DNA of 64,000 nt, from positions 7,750,001 through 7,814,000 of the forward strand of contig JAGUCH010000004.1 of NCBI GenBank assembly GCA_019096065.1. Direction: 5' to 3'. The notes under the pieces are model-generated. The model had not been told where the DNA came from. It ran no database searches and saw nothing but the letters and a program-made list of their open reading frames with translations. Of this stretch, positions 1 through 12,030 are shown in pieces. The translations under genes were made by a program, and so were the position numbers. Each line of letters opens with the position of its first letter. The stretch's first letter is position 1. This DNA comes from Paracyclopina nana (Eukaryota > Arthropoda > Copepoda > Cyclopoida > Cyclopettidae).

Positions 1-392
1 TCAAGGCCTTGTACAAGACTGTCTGGGAGATCAGTCAGAAGACTGTGCTCAAAATGGCAGCCGATCGTGGAGCCTTCATTGACCAGTCGCAGTCTCTGAA
101 TGTGCACATCGCTGAGCCCAACTTTGCCAAGCTGTCCTCAATGCACTTCTATGGATGGCAGACCGGCCTCAAAACGGGCATGTATTATTTGAGGACAAAG
201 GCTGCAGCCTCGGCCATTCAATTCACTGTGGACAAGGTGAAGTTGAAGGCCTCGAATGACGTGCCAACCACAAAGGCTCAACCTGAGGCCAAAAAAGAGG
301 AGGAAGAGCGAAAGAATAAGAAGGAGGAGAATATGGCCGCGCTCATGTGCTCATTGCAAAACAAGGATGACTGTCTCATGTGTGGATCCTAA
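1..392 (+). CDS. RRM1: Ribonucleoside-diphosphate reductase large subunit, 3' end (partial)
   Basis: Only the last exon part is in the window; the reading frame is open from base 3 and stops at 390-392. The enzyme reduces ribonucleoside diphosphates to deoxyribonucleotides in the cytosol, as a complex with the small subunit RRM2. The segment WEISQK, then [16 protein letters not shown] and [18 protein letters not shown], is the near-invariant end of the catalytic barrel of class Ia large subunits. It is followed by a charged linker rich in Glu and Lys, and by the C-terminal CLMCGS, the swinging pair of cysteines that re-reduces the active-site disulfide in eukaryotic RRM1. No frameshift is seen. 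The catalytic cysteines and nucleotide sites lie upstream of the window. Identification is firm. Confidence 0.96.
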   Translation, partial: KALYKTVWEISQKTVLKMAADRGAFIDQSQSLNVHIAEPNFAKLSSMHFYGWQTGLKTGMYYLRTKAAASAIQFTVDKVKLKASNDVPTTKAQPEAKKEEEERKNKKEENMAALMCSLQNKDDCLMCGS

Positions 393-402
393 CCACTTCA
401 GT

Positions 403-408
403 ATTAAA
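403..408 (+). terminator. Poly(A) signal of RRM1
   Basis: ATTAAA lies 11 bases after the RRM1 stop codon and is followed by a T-rich stretch. It is a common variant of the polyadenylation hexamer. Its closeness to the stop implies a very short 3' UTR. Confidence 0.45.
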
Positions 409-826
409 TGTAACCTTTTTCTTACTTTTTCTCCTGTTTTGTTTGTGTGGCTGATTCTGGGATTATTCGATTGGAATTGCAGAAGTATCCAGTATGGTAA
501 TATTGGCAATTCCATTTTCTGCTACTTCAAACAAAGCCAACTTTCTCACTACCAAACTACTCTGCTTGATTACATAAAACTTTTTATAAGAACTATTTCC
601 TTTACCACTTCTAGCCAAAATTTGCTAATACATATAGTGTGAAAAAATATCTTTTTATGATGTGGTTGACAATGGAAGCTAAACGTGTATGCAATTCAAG
701 TTCATGATCCAGTCATGTTTTTATATGATTGCCTTGAAAGATATCTTAAAACTGCTTCTTGATAAGTGCAATTCTCATTGATTCAATTCAGCTTGGTTTC
801 AGTCCCTTTAAAACTGTGCCAAGGCA

Positions 827-1022
827 TTGCAGTTGGTACTGTTGCATTATCATGGCTAGAGCAGTTTTAGAGCTTGGCTGAGGTTGAACGAGGCCAAGAT
901 TGGGGATGTTTGCTCGTGCAGAGGCTGGAGCGGACATCAGATGCGAATATCTTAAGATATCTTGAATGTGCAGTTGTCAATGTTCAGTGAACATTCAGCA
1001 ACTTGTTTAACTGAATTCTAGA
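827..1022 (-). pseudogene. Decayed copy of the last raver exon (distal copy)
   Basis: This stretch matches the end of the raver coding exon at about 1424-1610, starting at the shared TTGCAGTTGGTACTG and ending at the shared GTTNAACTGAATT. Many substitutions and small indels separate the copies, and no frame stays open. It is the more distant of two relics lying downstream of the functional gene end. Confidence 0.75.
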
Positions 1023-1043
1023 TTTTTTATGTAAGGATATGCT

Positions 1044-1274
1044 TTTCCACCTTGGTACCATACACAGACAAAAAGTTAGTTTGCAGTTGGTACTGCTGCA
1101 TCATCAGAGCTAGAGCAGCATACGAGCTTGGCTGAGGCTGAACGAGGCCATGATAGAGGATGTTGGCAGGTGCAGAGGCAGGAGTGGACATAAGTTGCGA
1201 ATGTTATTGATAGCTTCAATGTGCAGTTGTCGATGTTCAGTGAACATTCAGCAGCTTGTTGTACTTAATCTAGA
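1044..1274 (-). pseudogene. Decayed copy of the last raver exon (proximal copy)
   Basis: This copy runs from the equivalent of about 1367 to 1610 in the real exon. It shares TTCCACNTTGNTACCATACACA and then the region encoding the Gln/Met-rich raver C-terminus. About 20 bases of the source are missing before TTGCAGTTGG. With 827-1022 it forms a tandem series of three: two dead copies and the live exon. Confidence 0.75.
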
Positions 1275-1325
1275 TTTTCTTATTTTTTGGATTCTCAAAG
1301 AAAACGCTTAAGGATAAATAATAGT

Positions 1326-1331
1326 TTTATT
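1326..1331 (-). terminator. Poly(A) signal of the raver gene
   Basis: AATAAA on the minus strand, 16 bases beyond the raver stop codon (1347-1349). This predicts a very short 3' UTR. Confidence 0.6.
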
Positions 1332-1346
1332 CATTTTATATTAGGT

Positions 1347-4300
1347 TCACACAAGTTTCATACGTTTTTCCACATTGTTACCATACACAATTGGCCCAGC
1401 CGCCCTTTTGACCCCGAAGCTAGCTTGCAGTTGGTACTGCTGCATCATCAGAGCAAGAGCAGCTTCTGAGCTTTGCTGAGGTTGAACGAGGCCAGGATAG
1501 AGGATGTTGGCAGGTGCAGAGGCTGGAGTGGGCATCAGTTGTGAATAATATAGATAGTTTGGATATGCAGTTGTCGCTGGGGGAGGAACATTCAGAAGCT
1601 CGTTGAACTGAAATGGAATTGAGGCCGGTGGAGGCTGTAGTTGATTTGCGACTGTTGGGTTGACTAGCGATGATGAGGATGTCAAGGGACTAGATTTCTG
1701 CAGGGGAGCCTTCAACTTCTGTTCCCTGGCCAACTTGGCCTGGAAGGACTTGTAGAGGAGCTCACTGAGGAGAGGACACTTGTCACTCTTGGGCTTATGC
1801 TGCTGTTTGGCAGCCTCAACTTTGGACATGTTGATGGCTGCCTGGATGAGCTCAGCCTCAGAGCAAGAATTGCCCACACTACCCACCACTGACCTGAGGA
1901 TCTCACTGGCCTTGATGCCCAATGCCATTTGCTTGACAATGGTCTGGACCAGACTGGCAGTCTGGTCTTGTGGGCCTTTGGCCACCTTGCCAGCCAGGAA
2001 GAGGATGAGGGCAGCTTGTGCAGGATCAGCAGCAGCCTTGACATGCTTGACATTTGTTGGTTGGGCGGAGGAAATCAATGCTGGAGAGGAAGTGACCATG
2101 CTGGAGCTGGCCATGATGTTCTGCAGGTTGGCCACAAACCAAGGATTGTGCTTGGCCAAGCTGGTCATCTGGTCATAGACCTTTGAGGTCGGAGCCTCGT
2201 CAAGCAAGGCCTTCCTCTCTTGCACAGCATCCATGGGGTTGTTCACAAAGGCCATGTAGATGTTGATGGCATGGACTCCAGGGATGCAAAATTGCACTCT
2301 CATTGGTTGGCCTTGAATGGACTCGCCTTGAAGAGCCTCCATTGTGGCCTCGGCCTCACGACTCGTTTGGAACTCCACTAAGCCCCAATTATGGATCAGG
2401 CCATTCTTGATGGCAATCTGAAAGATGAGGAATTAATTGCTTTTCTCAGCATGCTGTGGCACTTCATCAATATGCATGGCTTGGATATCTACTTCTGGGC
2501 CTCAGACTCGTTCAAGGACCATTGACCGCAGACTTCTCATGTAATGTTCGATTGTCCCATGGGTGGAGAAATATTTACTTGCCTGAGATGTTGTGTTTGC
2601 TCATAACGTAACTATTCAATGATAACTGCACGAGTCGAAAACTAATCTAAGTGAAATAAATTTGGCACAAATGAATTTCTTCGTCCACTCATGGGGAAGC
2701 AGATGACTTCATTTTGCCTTGATATCAGTAGGGAAGTCGACCGAGACTCCATGAGGTGTCAAAGAAACAAAATTGTGTTTGGTTAGTTTCACTCAAATTA
2801 TTTTTTCTTCAATGCAGTTTTTGTCGAATATCTAAGGAAATGTTTTCTAAAGTACGCTGCTCCTAAGGTTGTCGGAAATGAGGCAATGTGGCCTTTGTTA
2901 TCGTTCCTGCTGGTCTTTTGGTCTTTTCAGCCATACGTAGTACTATTTTTGGGCGTGTAGTTGGGTGTCTTAATAGAAATGCCTCCTATTTTCCAGCTGT
3001 CACGAGCAATTTGGCACCTTGACATGCCTCCATGACAGCCTCGCATTTGCCATAGATATGATAATTTTCGAGGTCTACTTGGTGTCCTCAAGGCCAGAAA
3101 ATCCTTTCGCAAAGAGGAAAGAGAAAAAGTGACCATTGAGTCAGAATTTGTGCTTTGGTGGACTAATGTCCATTAATGCAATTTGTCCCCATTAATCTTT
3201 CGACAAGGAAAAGAGAAGCTATAGGATTCTTTCATCATTACGTCTCCTCACATCTTGGTAATGGATTAGAAGATTACATGCCACATTTGATAATGCAATA
3301 TTCCAGTATATCAAAGAATGTGAGGCCCCTTGATCTTAAGCTAATTTTTCTTGCTGCTCTTGACTACTTGGAAAGCCATTAAAAAGTAGGAGAGGCCTGG
3401 AGGCTTTCTAGCAATTTAGTCTTTTAAAGCAGCAGTAATGTACTCTGCAAAAAAGGGCTTGGTCACAAAAATGAAGCAAGTAGCTAGCAGTTTTGGACAT
3501 TTATTGAGTTAGGCCCCTGGATTTTGGGGACCTTGAGGATGATGGACCTGTAAAACTATATGTAGTATACATGGTGGTACATCCAGATTGTGGTCAGAGG
3601 GTCTGACATTTTTCAGCTTTCTCAGCTCATGGCAGCTCAGAGCTGGATCTCAGGAAATAATAACAGAGACAATGACAATGCAAAAACAACACATACACAC
3701 ACAGTGCATTTGGTCAGTCAAGTCATCAATTTAGCACACATCCATTCTCTCTTGCAGAGTGTATAAAAGTTGATCCTCTCATACATAGACTCCTCTTGAG
3801 CATGGCAAAAGAAAAGCCTTTGTGCTTTTGGCATGCCATTTTACACACACACACAACTAAGAAGAAGAAGAAGAATATAGCAGTGGAAGTGGTTCTTTTC
3901 AAGAGTCCTTTGGGAGACACACACTCTGTGAAACTTCACCAATGGGTGAGCCACCACCTCCACCCCAAAAAAGGAGGGGTTCAATAAAGCAAAAAACTTA
4001 ATAAATCCCCCCATGAGACTTGCAGGTCCTGCACCGAGATAATTAATGATTTATGGGCTGACTACTCCCCCGCAAAAAAGGCTGAGCTGCGATTTAAGAC
4101 CTTAAACGATAAACGTGAAGGTTGTGTCACCCAAGATTAATTTTCCTTGCGAGCAGTAGGCTCTGGCATCCATCTGCTTTTTTCACATCTCGAGACATTC
4201 TTTGTGTTTATCAAGTGAGCGCCGAGTGACCCAGCTCGGCTTTTTTAAACTGAACTAAGCAGCGCCCTCTACAATTTCATTACTTATTATCCTTCTTTAT

Positions 4301-7300
4301 TTGAAAGTCATAAAAAAGTTTTTAGATATCATGTTATCTAAAAGCCAATTTTGAATAAGGACAGCATTGCTTGTTCTAAAGTTAGAAAGCCACGTTGGTT
4401 CACTCAAGGTTCATCAAATGTACAGTGCTAATGTTCAGAGATGTAAACTAAGCAGTGAAATTCCAGAGGGCGCTGCTCGGATCCACTCAAAACTGAGGCT
4501 GACCCGACCGGGCTGTTGTTATTGATTCTTGAATTACCTGACAATAAGGAGGATTGACAATTTTTGAAAAGATCCTTCTGAATTCCGCCATGTCTCTGTA
4601 ATCTGGAGGGAGCTTGTCCACATAGAGACATTTGGAATGTAAGGATGTCACACCGGGGCGATTATGCTTAAGCCAGTCGCAATTGAGGCTGTGGCCATTT
4701 CGGACCTCAAAGCCATCCAGAACATGTCGGGCTTGGATGGAGGACTCTTTATTGACATACTTCACCAGCCCATACCCTTTGGAAGTGCCTGTAATAAAAG
4801 CAGAAAAACTTCACTAACACTGCAAGCACCAGATGGTGTTGCCCTTGGGCTCAAAATGTATTTCCCTGCCTTTTCTTGGGCATTTTTGAATCAGGCTTGA
4901 CCCACATGGAAAAAGGGCAGTGTAATTTTTCATGTTGATCTGGATGGGTCTCCAAGGTATTTATTATGCTAATATGTCAATTTGGCAATACAAACACTCT
5001 GGTCTGGCATGGCAAAACATTAGGAGATATTGGCTCCAAAGGTCTCATGCATGGCCTCATTTTGTTCCATTAGGAAAGGGGCAAAAATGACCCTCGTGAG
5101 ACTTCTATTTTCGGCCTCAAAAAGGCTATACTGCTATACAATTTTTGAATAATTTCAGTGAGCTTCGGGAGGTGACAAATAAACCGATTTTTTTTGCTGG
5201 AAACGCATTTTTCCCCCTGTACAATATTAGTGTCCTCTTTTGTGGCACTTGTCATCACTTTTTCTGGCTTTTTTCAAGCTTACTTTGGCAGCAGAGCAAG
5301 CATTTTCCTTTGGATCTCTAGCTTTTGTGTCACCATTGAGGCCAACATCTCTCTATAGAAATCCATTTTTTATCTCAATCTAATGCAGTGTGTAAGGTAC
5401 CATAGAAATTATTATGGATTACTCCTAAAAGTGCTGAACAGGGACTTTTTTTCAATTGCTGCCAGAAAATGCATGAATGAGGAGCTAAAATGTGGAGAAA
5501 ACAAACAATGTCCCATTTTGCCCTCATTTTTTGGTCTTATATTTGCTAATTTGCTAGCTCACTAAATCCTCCAAAAAATAAAGGGTGATGCACAAAAAAT
5601 CACTCTGGATGAAAAAGTAAATTATTATTTTCCATTGGAAAAAAATGCCATTAAAAAATAAAGGGTGATGCACAAAAAAAAATGACTTGAATGAAAAAGT
5701 AAATGATTATTTTTCCATTGAAAAATATACCATTCAGAGCTGTAATTGCAGCCAAAACAAAAAAAGTACTTCTGCTTTTGCCAACAAGTAGAGCTCAAAT
5801 CATTAGGGGTGATGCATAAATAAAGGGCAAACTTTCAACTTTTCTGCTGTTTTCCACCACCATCAAAAGTGCACACAGCTGTGAACAATAATTGTTGGAG
5901 TGTCAACACAACAAAGAAGTTGGAGGAGGGTAGGAAAAGTGCAAAAAATTGCCATTACAAAATGTGTGTGTGGATGTGCACAGTTTTGTTATCTTGTTAT
6001 TGTTGCTTGTGCACGCAGCAACTGTCATTATTATTATGCACCAAGAATCCAAAAATCCCTTGAAATGGCTTATAAAGTAAGCTTAATTTAATCAGAGTGT
6101 GAGCCAAAAAAGTGCTTTTCTTTTATATTAAGGTTTTTTTTTAAATTAAAGAGCTTTTTTTTGGATCAGACTCTAGGTAGATTTGGATGAGTTGTGGAAT
6201 ATGATTATGCAATAGAACATCTGCAAATCGATCATATTTCCATGCGTAAGCAGATTAATCTGGAATAAATCCAGGATGATACGATGGTCATTGGCCTTGA
6301 CCAGACATTATGCAGCAATAAAAGCCAAACACTAATTACATTTTTGCCACGGGAGCCAAAAAAACCAATGGCCGTAAAATGAATCCAAGGGCAATAACAT
6401 AACTGTGATATTGCATTGTACACAAAGGAAAGGAATTTTCGCGCCATAATTCAATTTTCTCCTTTCATCTCAGCTCAAGAAAGAAAATGCTGTTACGTCA
6501 TTTTATAGGGTGGCGTGCGCTGTAAAACGACGTTAATTTTATGAGGTGACATCCACTATAAAATGCTGTTACGTCATTTTATAGGGTGGCGTGCGCTGTA
6601 AAATGACGTTTATTTTATGAGGTGACATACCCTGTAAAATGCCATGACGTCACTTTACAAGTCAGTTAAGACCGTGCAGCCATATTTGTGCTCCTATTAC
6701 GTTAGTTTTATAAGGTGACATGCATTGTAAAATGGCATGACGTCACTTTACAAGGCAACATGCCCTGTAAAATGCCATGATGTCACTTTACAAGTCATCT
6801 CAGACAATTAATTGCAGCCATATTTGTGGTCCTCTTACTTTAGTTTTATAAGGTTACTTGCATTGTAAAATGTCATGACGTCATTTTATAAGGCAACATG
6901 CACTGTAAAATGTCGTGACGTCACTTTACAACTCAGCTGATCTAACATGACATAACTTTAATGAGTCAGCGCCTATTTTAAAATGCCATGACGTCATTTT
7001 TTACAATGTACCATAAAATACCATTGTGTCTTAATTTTTTATAGCAAATTTCCCACTTTATTATAATTACAATTGCTGCAGCAAAAAAATGCCGATAATT
7101 GCATTGCATCAATTTTATCTCGATGTATTGAAAAATGTCTGCCATTCTCGAGATATTTCATATGGGAAACCAATGATTAATTTTCTCCGCCCTCTCTAAA
7201 TGTGGCATTGCTCCACATTTAATTTGCGTTTGTAAATTCACGAGAAAATGAGGGAATGTTTCACAATTTGACCTTGGCTGTTGAAGAGAAAAATCATAAC

Positions 7301-8912
7301 CGTAGCACAGACAAAAATGTGATGTCATATCTCACTTTGTTCCGCCATTTTCCCAGCTTGGTTTTCATTGCTATTCACACAGTGGTGAAGCTGCTGTTCA
7401 TGACCTTCTGTAGATTGCTTAACAAGCTTAGAAGCACTAATTAATTAGATGAAAGATCACAACAGCTTAACCTTAGCATTGAAGCATGTGCAACATAGCA
7501 ATGTGGCAAAGCAGACAGCCTTCAAAATAATTGATACTAATTAATAATTCAAAGAGTGATGCAAAATAAACGAGACTGCAACTGGTTAGAAGACTAAAAT
7601 GTTTTTCAAAACTTTTTTGTAGCTACTCTTTTCAATATACTCTGTAGAACACATATAGGTTTTCCATTTTTAGAAAGCTTTCCATTTTTGAAGGCTTTCC
7701 ATTTTTGAAGGCTTTCCATCATTGGAAGGCTTTCCCTTTTTGGAAGGCTTTCCATTTTTGGAAGGCTTTCCGTCAGTGGAAAGCTGCAAAAAGTTTTATA
7801 AAGCTGTTGAAAAGAACTTTAAAGATGTAATCTAACTTTTTTATTTTTTGATGAGTTGCTGAAACTATGCAATTGTATTTGAAAGTACTTTGTTTTTAAG
7901 AGCTTGGAAAGCGTGGAAAGCCATCATTAGATGCAAACTAGGAAATGCCACTGATGTTCCATTTTTATTGCATCACACTTTTTTGTCATTTTCAGGTGTG
8001 ACAGTGTTGACTCAATTAGGGGCAACACAATGTCACTCAAAGCCAGTATCCACACTACAGTGCGCTAATAAAAAATTAATTGACTTTCCATTATTTACAG
8101 CAAAGCTCAGCAGCAGCTTTGGCGTGAATTGAAAATTCCATCATCTCCTATTCTCTTTTTCTCTCTGTATTTTTTGGGGATGAATTGTTAATCCGACATA
8201 CTGCGGTACTCTGATAAAGTACATACATTAACTGGTGCAAAAGGTCTGTAATAATCCAGCTCTGTTGCCTTAATCTCCATAATAATGATTTATGCTTTTA
8301 CATTTGTGTGAAGTGATTTTCGAATGTGTAATTAAGTTTTCATCCTTTGATTTTTTTAAAGAAGGTATGTAAAGTGACTTTATGTCCCCACTGCACTGGG
8401 ACACTTCATCACCCTTGAAAATCTCTTTTCCACTCTTTATGAGACAAAAACAAATCAAGTCTGGAAAGATGTTGAAAACGGACCTCGCATGCTCGGCTTT
8501 GCAAACTTTACTCGGGGGATTTCCTACTTTACAACTTTACAGACTTCTCTCACAACACTGAATACAGTCCTTTTTTGAACTCACCAGTGACTTCTGAATG
8601 AATAAGGAAGGATTGCTCCATGGCTCCATATGCTTGCATGAGCTCCTGGAATTCCTCATTGGTGAAGTCCAAGGGCATCCTGGAGACACACAGCCATTCC
8701 TCTGGACTTTTGACAGTCACACTGAGGCTGTCATTCAGCTTGTAAATGGTGGCATCCTCAACATCTTCTTCTTCTTCAGCAACTTGACCGGTAGTCTCCT
8801 GTTGGTGAACAATGACCTGAGCTTTGACCTTGGCCAAATCTAACTCTTCATTGTTGTTGACCTCTTCCAAAGGCTGGAGCAGGAAACTCTCGATACTTCT
8901 GGCTGAAGTCAT
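1347..8912 (-). CDS. raver: Raver-type ribonucleoprotein PTB-binding protein, three RRM domains
   Basis: Exons 8912-8585, 4788-4538 and 2417-1347 join in frame to 549 residues; all junctions are GT-AG. The protein should be a nuclear co-regulator of splicing that works with polypyrimidine-tract-binding protein. RRM1 begins in exon 1 (LCVSRMPLDFTNEEFQEL) and continues across the junction as SEVTGTSKGYGLVKY. RRM2 follows (LDGFEVRNGHSLNCDW). The raver signature LHSKCLYVDKLPPDYRD opens RRM3, which ends as MRVQFCIPG. The rest is an Ala/Gln/Pro-rich low-complexity tail, ending in a basic KRMKLV. The exon holding the chosen ATG has only two bases before it, so a non-coding first exon must lie further upstream. 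Introns of 3.8 and 2.1 kb carry a MITE, a palindrome array and tandem repeats. Similarity is best to vertebrate RAVER1/2; which paralogue is not resolved. Confidence 0.87.
4258..4477. mobile_element. MITE with AGCAGCGCCCTCT terminal inverted repeats (raver intron 2)
   Basis: Perfect 13-base inverted repeats, AGCAGCGCCCTCT at 4258-4270 and its complement at 4465-4477, enclose about 194 bases of AT-rich sequence with no ORF. The interior resembles the element at 10033-10202 (shared ACAATT, ATTCCTTCTTT-like and AGCATTGCT segments), so these are two members of one non-autonomous family. The right end lies 60 bases from the 3' splice side of a raver exon. Confidence 0.65.
5573..5735. repeat. 80-base tandem duplication in raver intron 1
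   Basis: Two head-to-tail copies, starting at about 5573 and 5653, share AATAAAGGGTGATGCACAAA and then GAATGAAAAAGTAAATNATTAT-like sequence. A third fragment, GGGGTGATGCATAAATAAAGGG, follows at about 5806. No coding content. Confidence 0.7.
6487..7000. repeat. Degenerate tandem array of TGACGTCA palindromes (raver intron 1)
   Basis: Units of roughly 60-76 bases repeat the pattern TGTAAAATG-TGACGTCA-TTTTATAAGG-ACATGC. Exact TGACGTCA palindromes stand at 6645, 6738, 6876, 6916 and 6989, with one-base variants at 6501, 6576 and 6779. The first two units (6487 and 6562) are 75 bases apart and nearly identical. TGACGTCA is the full CRE site bound by CREB/ATF bZIP dimers. Confidence 0.75.
7661..7785. 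repeat. Seven short tandem units of TTTCC-loop-GGAAGGC (raver intron 1)
   Basis: Seven units of 17-19 bases run head to tail. Most read TTTCCATTTTTGGAAGGC, so neighbouring units can pair as small hairpins (GGAAGGCTTTCC is close to a palindrome). No coding content. Confidence 0.75.
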
Positions 8913-8914
8913 TC

Positions 8915-9952
8915 CTGGAAGAAAAATAAGGAAGAAAAGGATATTAGACACATCAGAAACAGCAGCCAACCATGATATTAAAAAGGCTGATGAACAGATC
9001 CCAACCCCCCCAAAAAATGTAATTATGAGGGGAAAAAGGATGAGGATGATTCACTGTCAAAACATAAACTCCCAATAAAACTTTTTTATGATGGGAAAAG
9101 AGGGATGTCATGAAAAAATGGGGAACTATCAATCAGACAAAGGAGCAGATTTGCCCATATATTTTATAACTATTTTATGTCCTCTTTTTATCAGCTGTAC
9201 CTATTAGAAATAGCTATTTTATAGCCTACTTCCTTTTGCATATGGGAAAAATCCCCCTTTTCATTTATTTTACCAAAATACAAATTCACTCAAAAATTAT
9301 GTGTATAAAAGTTGGCAAAATGCAATTTTGCACTTTTTTTGCACCCAAAGCCAAATCCCCTTTTGCCTTTGTGTTGTACATGATTATGGGGGCAATTCAG
9401 CTGATCAAGTGTACATAAGGGATCCCCACCAGCAAATAAAGGATTCCTTTCAGTGTATACACAATTGTGTCAAGATTTTGCGTTGTAACCTTGCATTGCA
9501 CTAGATCATCTACACACACACAAACAATATGTGCAGAATAATGAGTATAATGGAAGAACAGGAAGGGGGAATGTTCGCGGATTTGTTTTGTGCATTAGAT
9601 CAGCTGATTGCACACACAATGTTGCCAAAAGTAGGGCGCAAAAAAAAAGAGTTCCATGTACACATACATACACAAAAAATGGCCTAATTGAGACCATTTT
9701 TCCAAGTTGACATCATGTAGAGAAGGAGCAAGGCTGTGTTGTAAGCATGTATATATTTAGTTTATGTCACATATGTCTTATGCATGCAGGCTACGCAATT
9801 CCGCTGTTGAATATTGAGCCCAATTGTCAAGGAAAAAGATGGAGCTCTTCCCTTCTTATTTTAGGATGTAGAAGAAATCTCACAATTGCCTTATACAGTC
9901 CTCCACACTTTTTTTTAGTGTGAAAAAACCCCAAAAGTACCTTTTTGAGGCT
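8915..9952. other. Upstream region of the raver coding exons, no gene seen
   Basis: AT-rich sequence with scattered short ORFs of no recognisable content. A minus-strand acceptor (TTTTCTTCCAG) ends at 8915, so the promoter and a non-coding first exon of raver are expected somewhere upstream of here, but I cannot place them. Confidence 0.4.
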
Positions 9953-10202
9953 GGAATTGTAGAGGGCGCTTTCATCTTTTAAAATGAAGCCAAGTCGCGC
10001 TGGGTCGCCCAACAAGTGGCAATTTCTTTTAAAAGCGCCCTCTACAATTAATTCCTTCTTTCTTAACTTCTACACCTTTACAACATTCAAAGCATGCTAA
10101 AATGTTAAGATTTAGATCTTCAAGCAGTTGAAATAATAACAGAGCATTGCTATGTATACCAAATTGCTTTTGAATTCTAACAATGAATAGTAGAGGGCGC
10201 TT
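9953..10202. mobile_element. Second GCGCCCTCT MITE, with a facing half-element
   Basis: Perfect 13-base inverted repeats AAGCGCCCTCTAC (10033-10045) and GTAGAGGGCGCTT (10190-10202) bound a 170-base element. A third terminus in opposite orientation, AATTGTAGAGGGCGCTTTC at 9955-9973, mirrors the left end, so a second, broken copy is joined to it. The interior resembles the element at 4258-4477. Confidence 0.65.
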
Positions 10203-10734
10203 CTCACTAGAATTCCTACCCAGGTTGACCCAACCCGTTTATAACGACTTTCTGCAGGTTCTTTAGCGAGAATTCAAAGCGAGCATTTCACTTTTTTCCT
10301 CCGAATTTATCTGTATAGGCTTTTCTAAGGCTTGATCAAAGTGAGAGTGATGTGTGTGTGTGTATCAGATATGAAGAAATCCTCTTGAGAAGCACTGAGC
10401 AACCAAAAAGCTTTGGCATCAAACTAGTTGAATGTCTTTCACGGCGGATTGAACAGATGATGGTATACATAAAAAAGGCCTTAAACTCACTGAAGCCTTA
10501 ATCACGATGATGTGCATCCGATACATCTTGGTATTGGTGGGCTCAAGCTCCAAAAAAGGAGAAACCAAATCCTTTTATGCTATGATCCTTTCAAGTCCTC
10601 TGTTTATGCCAGTATAGTAACATTTTTTGCATTAGATGTTTGAAGTCTACATACAGGATGCACAGCTGATTTTGTAAAATGCTTCTATTAGACTTAAAAT
10701 CTCGTTTAATTTTCTCAATTACAGTGTATCATCC
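10203..10734. other. Non-coding spacer, nothing recognised
   Basis: AT-rich sequence with a GTGTGTGTGTGTAT microsatellite near 10350. I see no gene or repeat boundary here. Confidence 0.4.
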
Positions 10735-11026
10735 AAGATACTTAGTTTGGGCAACAGGACTAGATGGCGCCACGGTTTGAGGAGTAAAAGTGCTTCCAGA
10801 TCATTTATGAACTGCATTTTCTCATTGTTGCTTTCAACGGTTTCCATGAAGAATGTTTTTAAAAAAATCCTTAAGCAATGCATAATTTCCATTATTGTAT
10901 TCAAAGTGTAGTTCGCTCGCATGTTCAAATTTTTGAGCCAAAATTGGCGAATTTGTTTACCATATGTATGCAATACCAGTGGCACAACCTGTATTTTGAT
11001 AGTGCATTTTCCGAGGAGCATCCTGT
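10735..11026 (-). repeat. Dispersed repeat of about 300 bases, copy A (minus)
   Basis: Read on the minus strand it begins TACAGGATGCTCCTCGGAAA and continues with CACTATCAAAATACAGGTTG. Its far end contains GTGGCGCCATCTAGTCCTGT. The plus-strand copy at 11718-12030 matches it over its whole length. The 100-codon ORF in this copy is not kept open in the other, so it is not a gene. Probably a non-autonomous transposon. Confidence 0.65.
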
Positions 11027-11717
11027 ACTAGCCTAAATACTGCCAAATTGTACCTAGATCCAGCCATAGACCTGCCATACTGCAAACACTACAAGAAAAT
11101 TCCAATACTCCCTGCTTTTACAGCTTACACTATGTTGTATAACAACTGTTTTATGGTGTAACATTGCCAAGAAATGATGACGAATAGGTCAAAAAGCCAC
11201 GCTTTTCATGCTAATGTGGACAACAGAGAATTGATGAAAATACAGTAATACAGTAGCTAGTAGTGCTGTTTCTTGAGTATTGAAGTAGGACTTCCAATCA
11301 ACTTTATGGCCATTTCGTTATTATGGCTGGAGGGCAACTTCTGTTATATTGTATATATGCTGCCAATAAAATGAAATTCCCTATATACTCTCTCTATACT
11401 ACTTCTACATTGGCATAAAGAACACGACACCTGCAGCTATTCTGTAGTGTGGAAGATCCTTATAATTATACTACATTGTTGTACTATCGAGCTGCTTTCT
11501 TTTTATGCATCCCACCAAGCCTATTTTGCAGGAGGAATACAAAATGAGAAGAATAGATGGAATACTAAACTAAGGTCACAATTGTTCTGCATCCTGTCAA
11601 TTTCAATGCCACAATAAATGCATACAAAAAATATGGAAAATACGGTATTTCTTCTAATGCTGCATTGTTGGCAGCTAAATTCTAGGCCTAAATACAACAT
11701 GACAGTTTTTAAAGTGG

Positions 11718-12030
11718 TACAGGATGTCCCTCTGAAAACGCACAATCAAAATACAGGTTGCGGCTCTGATAATGCTAACAGATGGTAAAAGCACTAATTT
11801 TGGCTTTAATAATAAAAATGTGGGCAAACTAATTCTCAAGTATGAGCTTCCATTTGTTTAGCAGCGGAAATTAAGCAGAGTGTAATGAACTTTTTTCATC
11901 AATGGTTCATCTAAACTGCCTAAAATAAAAGCGAAAGAATGCAGTTCAAACATGATCTGGCAGCACTTTGACCCCCTCCTACGGTGGCGCCATCGGATCC
12001 TGTTGCGGCAAGTTTCCCAAACTAAATCTG
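11718..12030 (+). repeat. Dispersed repeat of about 300 bases, copy B (plus)
   Basis: It begins TACAGGATGTCCCTCTGAAA, then CACAATCAAAATACAGGTTG, and ends in GTGGCGCCATCGGATCCTGT. It is the inverted partner of copy A. The two copies face each other with their TACAGGATG ends about 690 bases apart. The interval between them holds only AT-rich sequence. Confidence 0.65.

Noticed and set aside
10719-11021. 100-codon minus-strand ORF as a gene
   Set aside because: It lies inside a dispersed repeat whose second copy does not keep the frame.
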